Below, in pieces: positions 44,861-50,711 of a DNA stretch of 50,711 nt. The first letter of the stretch is position 1; every line of letters begins with the position of its first letter. A program made the position numbers and the translations under genes. Source of the DNA: Plectonema cf. radiosum LEGE 06105. GTDB lineage: Bacteria; Cyanobacteriota; Cyanobacteriia; Cyanobacteriales; Nostocaceae. The stretch lies in contig NZ_JADEWL010000035.1 in NCBI RefSeq assembly GCF_015207665.1, positions 1 through 50,711 on the forward strand, written 5' to 3'. Below the pieces are notes generated by a model. That model made no database searches and was not told where the DNA came from. It saw only the letters and a program-made list of their open reading frames with translations.

Positions 44861-45664
44861 ATGTATTGGTACAATGGTGAATTAATCGAATCCGAAATTA
44901 TTCAATTACCAATTAACGAACCAGGTTTATTATTTGGTGCAACAATTTTTACAACTTTGCGAGTTTATCACAACTCCCTCGAAAGCCGTTTAACTCATTG
45001 GGAAGCCCATCAAAAACGTCTGGTTGATTCGATACAAAAACTGGATTTTCAACAACCAAATTGGCAAAATATCCGCCGTGGTGCATCAATTCTGATAAAT
45101 CATTACCCAATTCTCAGAATTACCTTGTTCCCCGATGGTAAGGAGTGGATAACTGGTAGATTAATTCCTGATAATTTGACAGAAAAGCAAAAGTATGGTG
45201 TAAACGTAACTATTGCGAAAACAGAACAATACCGCAGTTTACCTTTTCATAAAACCGGGAATTATCTAGCGGCTTGGTTGGCGAAAAATCAAGCTTTGAA
45301 GCAAAATATTCAGCAAAATACTCAAGAAGCGATTTTAACTGACTCTGGGGGAAATTGGCTAGAAACCACTACTGGTAATCTTTGGGGATGGCGCGATCGC
45401 TGTTGGTTTACACCACCATTAACTGCGGGAATCTTACCGGGAATTATGAGAGAACAACTGATAAATTGGTTGCGAACTCAACAATATCAAGTCAAAGAAG
45501 AACCCTTTACCCCAGAATTAGTCAAAAAATTTGTGGCGATCGCCTACAGTAACTGTGTAGTGGAAATACTACCAATCCACCAAGTCATTCACCCGACAGG
45601 AAAGCTACAATACGACAATCAGCACTATTGTTTTAAGGAATTACAAAGATATTTACTAGCATAA
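44861..45664 (+). CDS. class IV aminotransferase-fold enzyme, probably aminodeoxychorismate lyase
   Basis: This PLP-dependent fold-type IV enzyme is 267 residues long. Residues near the start (MYWYNGELIESEIIQLPINEP) and LLFGATIFTTLRVY match 4-amino-4-deoxychorismate lyases (PabC), which make p-aminobenzoate for folate. The PLP lysine is in PFHKTGNYLAAWLAK, and the conserved glutamate follows in LETTTGNLWGW. Branched-chain or D-amino acid aminotransferases share the fold, but length and N-terminus favour PabC. No pabA/pabB genes are in the window. Confidence 0.8.
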   Translation: MYWYNGELIESEIIQLPINEPGLLFGATIFTTLRVYHNSLESRLTHWEAHQKRLVDSIQKLDFQQPNWQNIRRGASILINHYPILRITLFPDGKEWITGRLIPDNLTEKQKYGVNVTIAKTEQYRSLPFHKTGNYLAAWLAKNQALKQNIQQNTQEAILTDSGGNWLETTTGNLWGWRDRCWFTPPLTAGILPGIMREQLINWLRTQQYQVKEEPFTPELVKKFVAIAYSNCVVEILPIHQVIHPTGKLQYDNQHYCFKELQRYLLA

Positions 45665-45772
45665 TGTGTACGCATTCTGGTATACGTTAAGATAAGTTAA
45701 CATAATTCTTAAGAATTCCATCTCTCTGATTATAGAGACGCGACACGAAAAAAAACAGGAGGATTGACCTCG

Positions 45773-47623
45773 GTGAATAATAAAAGATGGAGAAATGCGG
45801 GGCTATACGCGCTGCTTTTTATTGTTGTGATTGCTTTAGGAACAGCATTTTTTGACAATAATCAAGCTCAAAATGCCGATTCATGGCGTTACAGTGAGTT
45901 TATCCAAGAAGTTCAAAAAGGCAGAGTAGAAAAAGTTAGTTTGAGTTCCGACCGCTCAAGGGCTTTGGTAACTCCGAAGTACGACCCCAATAAAAAAGTT
46001 GTGAATTTGGTTAATAATGACTCAGAACTGATTAATACTCTTACCGAAAACAAGGTTGATATTTCTGTATTGCCTCAAACCGATGAAGGTTTATGGTTTA
46101 AAGCACTTAGCAGCCTATTTTTTCCTGTATTGCTTCTAGTAGGTTTGTTCTTCTTACTGCGACGCGCTCAAAGCGGACCGGGAAGCCAAGCGATGAACTT
46201 TGGTAAGTCAAAAGCCAGAGTGCAAATGGAGCCACAAACTCAAGTTACTTTTGGTGATGTCGCTGGTATTGACCAAGCCAAGCTGGAGTTAAACGAAGTA
46301 GTAGATTTTCTTAAAAACGCCGATCGCTTTACCGCTATTGGTGCGAAAATTCCTAAAGGTGTACTTTTAGTTGGACCTCCCGGAACTGGTAAAACTTTGT
46401 TAGCTCGTGCGGTAGCTGGTGAAGCTGGGGTTCCCTTCTTTTCCATCTCCGGTTCCGAGTTCGTAGAAATGTTTGTCGGTGTTGGTGCTTCGAGGGTTCG
46501 TGATTTGTTCGAGCAAGCGAAAGCCAATGCTCCCTGTATCGTATTTATCGATGAAATTGACGCAGTAGGTCGTCAGCGAGGTGCGGGTTTAGGTGGTGGT
46601 AACGATGAAAGGGAGCAAACCTTGAACCAGTTACTCACCGAAATGGATGGTTTTGAAGGTAACACCGGAATCATCATTATTGCTGCTACCAACCGTCCAG
46701 ACGTACTCGATGCAGCATTATTACGTCCCGGACGTTTCGACCGCCAAGTAGTTGTTGACCGTCCCGACTACGCTGGAAGAGTTGAAATTCTTAAAGTTCA
46801 CGCTCGCGGTAAGACTTTAGCGAAAGACGTAGATATAGATAGAATTGCTCGTCGTACTCCCGGTTTCACTGGTGCGGATTTATCAAACTTGCTCAACGAA
46901 GCCGCGATTTTAGCAGCACGACGCAACTTGACAGAGATTTCCATGGATGAAATTAACGATGCGATCGATCGCGTATTAGCTGGTCCAGAGAAGAAAGACC
47001 GCGTAATGAGCGAAAAACGCAAAGAATTAGTAGCATACCACGAAGCCGGTCACGCTTTAGTTGGTGCTTTAATGCCAGATTACGATCCAGTGCAAAAAAT
47101 CAGTATTATTCCTCGCGGACGTGCGGGTGGTTTAACCTGGTTTACCCCTAGTGAAGACCGCATGGACAGCGGTTTGTACAGCCGAGCTTATTTGGAAAAC
47201 CAAATGGCTGTAGCTTTGGGTGGACGTATCGCTGAAGAATTAATCTACGGTCAAGAAGAAGTTACCACAGGTGCTTCTAATGATTTACAGCAAGTAGCTC
47301 GTGTAGCTCGTCAAATGGTAACTCGCTTTGGAATGAGCGATAACCTTGGACCAGTTGCCCTTGGTCGTCAGCAAGGTAATATGTTCCTCGGACGTGACAT
47401 CATGTCAGAGCGTGATTTCTCCGAAGAAACCGCAGCGACCATTGATATGGAAGTCCGCGACTTAGTAGACGTTGCTTACAACCGTGCTAAACAAGTGTTA
47501 CAAGAAAACCGTCACATTCTTGACAAATTAGCAGCAATGTTGATTGATAAAGAAACCGTAGACGCTGAAGAATTGCAAGAATTATTAGCAACAAATGATG
47601 TGAAAACAGCAGCGTTTGCTTAA
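45773..47623 (+). CDS. ftsH: ATP-dependent zinc metalloprotease FtsH
   Basis: FtsH is a hexameric membrane AAA+ protease; in cyanobacteria several paralogues handle photosystem II repair and regulatory proteolysis. Two membrane helices (about 9-27 and 112-132) are followed by the AAA domain with Walker A GPPGTGKT, Walker B IVFIDEID and the second region of homology [19 protein letters not shown]. The protease domain carries HEAGH. The frame opens at TTG 45764, only one base after the GGAGG ribosome site; GTG 45773, ten bases after it, is the better start and gives 616 residues. The N-terminus [14 protein letters not shown] suggests the FtsH1/FtsH3 branch. Which paralogue is not certain. Confidence 0.95.
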   Translation: MNNKRWRNAGLYALLFIVVIALGTAFFDNNQAQNADSWRYSEFIQEVQKGRVEKVSLSSDRSRALVTPKYDPNKKVVNLVNNDSELINTLTENKVDISVLPQTDEGLWFKALSSLFFPVLLLVGLFFLLRRAQSGPGSQAMNFGKSKARVQMEPQTQVTFGDVAGIDQAKLELNEVVDFLKNADRFTAIGAKIPKGVLLVGPPGTGKTLLARAVAGEAGVPFFSISGSEFVEMFVGVGASRVRDLFEQAKANAPCIVFIDEIDAVGRQRGAGLGGGNDEREQTLNQLLTEMDGFEGNTGIIIIAATNRPDVLDAALLRPGRFDRQVVVDRPDYAGRVEILKVHARGKTLAKDVDIDRIARRTPGFTGADLSNLLNEAAILAARRNLTEISMDEINDAIDRVLAGPEKKDRVMSEKRKELVAYHEAGHALVGALMPDYDPVQKISIIPRGRAGGLTWFTPSEDRMDSGLYSRAYLENQMAVALGGRIAEELIYGQEEVTTGASNDLQQVARVARQMVTRFGMSDNLGPVALGRQQGNMFLGRDIMSERDFSEETAATIDMEVRDLVDVAYNRAKQVLQENRHILDKLAAMLIDKETVDAEELQELLATNDVKTAAFA

Positions 47624-47649
47624 GATAAGTTAGGAATTAAGAGTTGTAG

Positions 47650-47670
47650 AGACGTAGCAATGCTACGTCT
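47650..47670. repeat. TAGAGACG family palindrome
   Basis: AGACGTAGCA-A-TGCTACGTCT, 27 bp after the ftsH stop codon. The flanking TAG and GTA extend the symmetry with one mismatch. Confidence 0.75.
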
Positions 47671-47718
47671 GTACGGGAGTTAGGAGTTAATTAAGAGCTT
47701 TTAACTGATATAAAGCGG

Positions 47719-47757
47719 GGTAGTTCTAGAATGTTCTAGAGTTACCTCTTTTTTTTA
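47719..47757 (+). terminator. rho-independent terminator after ftsH
   Basis: GGGGTA pairs with TACCTC (one G-T pair) outside an inner stem TCTAGAA-TG-TTCTAGA, and a run of T follows. It lies about 95 bp past the ftsH stop codon. Confidence 0.65.
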
Positions 47758-47760
47758 TCA

Positions 47761-47808
47761 AAAACTCTGCGTTCCTCAGCGTATACCTTTGTATTCCTTT
47801 GCGTTAAG
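47761..47808. repeat. AACGCAAAG dispersed repeat, inverted copy
   Basis: The reverse complement matches 5331-5378 over about 48 bp, including AACGCAAAG, ACAAAGGTATACGC and CGCAGAGTTTT. It stands directly after the ftsH terminator. Confidence 0.6.
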
Positions 47809-47863
47809 AAAAACATAATTTCGATGTTAAAATATTTGATATAAATAACGCACCGTAATCAAA

Positions 47864-48682
47864 TCAAAGCTGCTCAAACAACCCATTCCAATCAACAACA
47901 GATGGTCTTTTCCCTTGATTAACAATTTCAAAAACTTTGTTATAACAATTTGAATTATTCAGACATTCAACACAAGCATTGGCAACGTCAATTCTACTAG
48001 TTTGTCCTGTAAGTTTATCCCCAGTTCCCAATACTATATCTAAATTACCATCGGTTTTTGCTTTCAATAAAGTATTTAGGTCATAGGAAGTGTAAGGACC
48101 ATCTATTAAACGTCCAGGACGGATAATTGTATAAGGTAAATTGGAATTGATAATAGTTTGTTCAGCTTGTTTTTTTGCATCAAGGATGCCGAAACTATTT
48201 AAAATACTGTAAGGAAATTCATTTTTACGTTCGACACCGCAAGAAGATATAAAAACAAATTGCTGTAAATTTTGTGGTGCAACTTCAACTAAATTACTCA
48301 CACCTTGAGCATCAACTTTCATCGGACTATTTTTAGCTTTCGCTTTTGCTTCTTCGGGATTAAAAAATAATCCAAAATACTCTAGAAAATTAGGATTGTT
48401 TTCAAACTCCCACCTTTCGGATGGGAAAGCAGTTGTACCGCTACAGCAAATAATATGAGTAACATTCGTCATTGCTGTTGGTAGAGTTTCGAGATTGCGA
48501 ATATCACCAACAGTAACTTCTACTTTATCCCCAAACATATTTGCGGCTTTAGAAGTGTTGCGCGTCAAAACTCTGACTTTGTAACCTTTGTCAAGTAACT
48601 TTGCTACAGTTAATTGTCCAACCCCACCTGTAGCACCAGCAACTAATACTAAATCTTGTCCCGACACATTATTTGAAGTCAT
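47864..48682 (-). CDS. NAD(P)-binding NmrA-like oxidoreductase (atypical short-chain dehydrogenase)
   Basis: The 272-residue protein has the Rossmann motif VLVAGATGGVGQLTVAKLL near residues 11-30, RVLTRNTSKA for NADP phosphate binding, GDIRNLETLP, an active-site-like segment FVFISSCGVERKN, and YTIIRPGRLIDGPYTSYDL. Cyanobacterial and plastid relatives take part in photosystem assembly or chlorophyll metabolism, but nothing here fixes the substrate. A classical YxxxK catalytic pair is not evident. It is alone on its strand; the next gene on this strand ends 88 bp upstream. Confidence 0.82.
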   Translation of the reverse strand: MTSNNVSGQDLVLVAGATGGVGQLTVAKLLDKGYKVRVLTRNTSKAANMFGDKVEVTVGDIRNLETLPTAMTNVTHIICCSGTTAFPSERWEFENNPNFLEYFGLFFNPEEAKAKAKNSPMKVDAQGVSNLVEVAPQNLQQFVFISSCGVERKNEFPYSILNSFGILDAKKQAEQTIINSNLPYTIIRPGRLIDGPYTSYDLNTLLKAKTDGNLDIVLGTGDKLTGQTSRIDVANACVECLNNSNCYNKVFEIVNQGKRPSVVDWNGLFEQL

Positions 48683-48769
48683 GATTTTTTACTAAAATAT
48701 CCTTCCGCTGACAAATCAAAACTAGGGTATAGTACCTACCACACCCTAGAATATTTATATGTATAATCT

Positions 48770-49456
48770 CTATCGCGGACTTAAGAAAGCGTAAAGCTGA
48801 GAGAGGTAACGTTCCCAAACTTCGGTAGTTAATAGTAGAGTTTCTGCATTCGGTACAAAATCTTCTAAGCTTAAACCACGACGACGGATAGTTTCTGGTC
48901 TTTGTAAAAGATAAGGCGGAATATTTATTTTGGTAGGATTAAATGCTATTGTTGATTGACTTGCATTTAGTGGAGAAATATAAGTATCGCTTACTACATC
49001 TGACATATTCGCTAGATTGGTTTCTTCTGCAAATGCCACAAGGGTTGCAGATTTCGGTTGAATTAAAGCTACATTGGGATAAGCTACCTGTGCAACAGGT
49101 GATTGAATCAAGAAATAAGCAACCGCTGGTGTACTAGCTAAGATTAAAATCGTCAAAGCCCAGCCGATTAAATATCCTCCCGGTTTGTCTATTGCTCCAC
49201 CTTTTATTCTTTGAGCAGCGAAAGTCATCAACAAAATTGATGCTCCCAAAGGTTTTAGAGGAAAAGATATTACTCTCCACAATGAAGCAATAGCTGGTTC
49301 CGTAGGATTAACGAAGGACAACAATAAGACAATCAGAAAAATTACTACTACAAATCGTCCGACAAAGTTGCCGGTTGGGTAGAATTTCTGGAATAGGCTA
49401 AATACGACAGTACCTATAAGTAGCCATAGAAGCACTCGGCTTAATAATTCAAACAT
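48770..49456 (-). CDS. multi-span membrane protein of unknown function
   Basis: The 228-residue product has hydrophobic spans at about 5-22, 33-50, 68-84 and 96-116, then a soluble C-terminal half of about 110 residues with NIPPYLLQRPETIRRRGLSL, which probably lies in one compartment. The layout (membrane half plus soluble tail) resembles other cyanobacterial hypothetical proteins, possibly related to YdcF-type proteins, but no DUF20-like catalytic motif could be confirmed. It is transcribed away from galE. Confidence 0.65.
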   Translation of the reverse strand: MFELLSRVLLWLLIGTVVFSLFQKFYPTGNFVGRFVVVIFLIVLLLSFVNPTEPAIASLWRVISFPLKPLGASILLMTFAAQRIKGGAIDKPGGYLIGWALTILILASTPAVAYFLIQSPVAQVAYPNVALIQPKSATLVAFAEETNLANMSDVVSDTYISPLNASQSTIAFNPTKINIPPYLLQRPETIRRRGLSLEDFVPNAETLLLTTEVWERYLSQLYAFLSPR

Positions 49457-49522
49457 AAATTTACTCTCAAATGTTTCTGTACGGTCAATCTATATGGCTC
49501 TGGGCAATTGATTTATTCTACT

Positions 49523-49604
49523 GTCAAATGGTAGTACCACCATTGTTTGACTTCAAATACCTTATACCCTACACACTAAAATTACCTTCGTAGTGATTTT
49601 AGTG
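49523..49604. promoter_or_regulatory. two inverted repeats in the divergent region before galE
   Basis: GTCAAATGGT (49523-49532) faces ACCACCATTGTTTGAC (to 49551), an imperfect stem. CACTAAAAT (49574-49582) and ATTTTAGTG (49596-49604) form a perfect 9-bp inverted repeat with a 13-base spacer. Neither has a T-run on the plus strand. They could be operators or leader hairpins. Confidence 0.4.
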
Positions 49605-49706
49605 CAATTTTATTCAACAATGCTGAGTATTTGTAGTCTTAAGGATAAGTAATCTCGCTTAAGTAAATTAAATTAATTATGTACTTGTCAAATTCAAAGG
49701 AAATTT

Positions 49707-50708
49707 ATGTCTTCCGCACAATCTACAATTTTAGTCACGGGAGGAGCCGGATATATTGGTTCACATACCGTACTGGCTTTGAAGCAAGCAGGTTATGAAG
49801 TTTTGATTCTTGATAATTTAGTTTACGGACACCGCGACTTGGTAGAACAAGTGCTTCAGGTCGAACTTATCGAGGGAGATACTAGCGATCGCGATTTATT
49901 GGATAAGTTGTTTGCTACACGAAATATTGCAGCAGTCATGCACTTTTCTGCTTATGCTTATGTCGGAGAGTCAGTTACTGACCCAGCAAAATATTACCGC
50001 AATAACGTTATCGGTACAATAACCCTGTTAGAGGCAATGTTAGCAGCATCCGTTAAGAAATTTGTATTTTCTTCAACTTGTGCTACATATGGAGTCCCGG
50101 AAATGGTACCGATGCCGGAAGATCACCCCCAAAATCCCATCAACCCTTATGGTGCCACTAAATTAATGGTAGAGCGCATACTTGCTGATTTTAACGAAGC
50201 ATACGACTTTAGATCGGTACGTTTTCGATACTTTAATGCAGCAGGTGCAGATCCATCAGGTTTACTTGGTGAAGACCATAACCCCGAAACTCATTTAATT
50301 CCCTTGGTTTTACAAACAGCTTTAGGTAAGCGCGAATCAATATCAATTTTTGGTACCGATTACCCCACAAAGGACGGTACCTGTGTTCGGGACTACATTC
50401 ACGTTAGCGATTTAGCCGATGCTCACGTTTTAGGTTTAGAATATCTTCTCAAAGGTGGCGATAGTGACTTCTTTAACTTAGGTAATGGTAACGGTTTTTC
50501 TGTCAAAGAAGTAATAGAAGCCGCACAATTGATCACAGGCAAAGAGATTAAAGTTGTAGAGTGCGATCGTCGTCCGGGAGACCCCCCAGCCTTGATCGGT
50601 AGCGCTCAAAAAGCTCATAAAATCCTAGGTTGGCAGCCACAATATACCTCCCTTAAAGATATCATTACCCACGCTTGGGAATGGCATCAGAAGCGACACG
50701 GGAGTTAA
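49707..50708 (+). CDS. galE: UDP-glucose 4-epimerase
   Basis: GalE interconverts UDP-glucose and UDP-galactose with bound NAD, supplying galactose for polysaccharides, glycolipids and the outer envelope. The 333-residue protein has TGGAGYIGSHTVLALKQAG at residues 10-28, the serine segment FSSTCATYGVPE, the catalytic YGATK pair (Tyr and Lys in NPINPYGATKLMVERIL) and RYFNAAGADPSG. Length is normal and both ends are inside the window. AAAGGAAA before ATG 49707 is the probable ribosome site. Confidence 0.95.
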   Translation: MSSAQSTILVTGGAGYIGSHTVLALKQAGYEVLILDNLVYGHRDLVEQVLQVELIEGDTSDRDLLDKLFATRNIAAVMHFSAYAYVGESVTDPAKYYRNNVIGTITLLEAMLAASVKKFVFSSTCATYGVPEMVPMPEDHPQNPINPYGATKLMVERILADFNEAYDFRSVRFRYFNAAGADPSGLLGEDHNPETHLIPLVLQTALGKRESISIFGTDYPTKDGTCVRDYIHVSDLADAHVLGLEYLLKGGDSDFFNLGNGNGFSVKEVIEAAQLITGKEIKVVECDRRPGDPPALIGSAQKAHKILGWQPQYTSLKDIITHAWEWHQKRHGS

Positions 50709-50711
50709 TGG

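Overview
The window is chromosomal DNA from a cyanobacterium, most likely filamentous and of the Nostocales type. The evidence is the many HIP1 octamers (GCGATCGC), the photosynthesis gene petN, a complete Pix-type phototaxis operon with a bilin-binding receptor, several cyanobacteria-typical families (DUF1816, DUF3110, DUF1400 hydrolase, giant TamB), low GC, and dense short palindromic and tandem repeats between genes. No phage, complete insertion sequence, CRISPR array, tRNA or rRNA was recognised.

Layout. 1-330: two back-to-back miniature inverted-repeat elements. 358-2528 (minus): feoA-feoB ferrous iron uptake, next to a 3'-terminal scrap of an ABC exporter gene. 3001-5211 (plus): a phosphoketolase-family enzyme. 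5501-7953 (minus): a small membrane protein and an aspartic-protease lipoprotein around a 1 kb gene-free stretch. 8392-12509 (plus): carA, a STAS anti-sigma antagonist (probable AUU start), mini-RNase III, RlmB-type rRNA methyltransferase and a DUF1816 protein. 12716-13261: six tandem copies of a 91-bp double-hairpin unit. 13266-14984 (minus): an alpha/beta hydrolase and a CAP-domain lipoprotein.

15152-25307 (minus) is the phototaxis cluster pixG-pixH-pixI-pixJ-[four-helix-bundle gene]-pixL. PixJ carries four GAF domains, one with every visible mark of a red/green cyanobacteriochrome, plus HAMP and methyl-accepting domains. It should signal through the CheW-like PixI to the hybrid CheA-like kinase PixL, which phosphorylates PixH (CheY-like) and PixG (PATAN-REC) to steer type IV pili. 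A four-helix-bundle (S23/IVS family) gene bordered by inverted heptamer arrays sits between receptor and kinase.

25865-33757: murQ and a DUF3110 gene (minus), then a 2044-residue TamB-like protein (plus) carrying an in-frame palindromic insertion that supplies the protein's only two cysteines. 34109-38837: M28 peptidase, GNAT acetyltransferase, an L,D-transpeptidase without a signal peptide, and a secreted subtilase. 38947-40855 (minus): a truncated epimerase, a hydrolase, and an SRPBCC/ArsR pair with a palindromic candidate operator. 41351-43643: a DUF1400 hydrolase, a candidate small RNA with consensus promoter and terminator, and two short membrane-protein genes including petN. 43768-47623 (plus): membrane protein, DEDDh exonuclease, class IV aminotransferase and ftsH. 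47864-49456 (minus): NmrA-like oxidoreductase and a membrane protein. 49707-50708 (plus): galE.

Most genes are housekeeping or ordinary cyanobacterial genes. The less explained material lies in the repeats, where hairpin arms co-vary between copies, in the candidate sRNA at about 43165-43293, in the non-AUG start at 9695, and in the repeat insertion inside the TamB-like gene.
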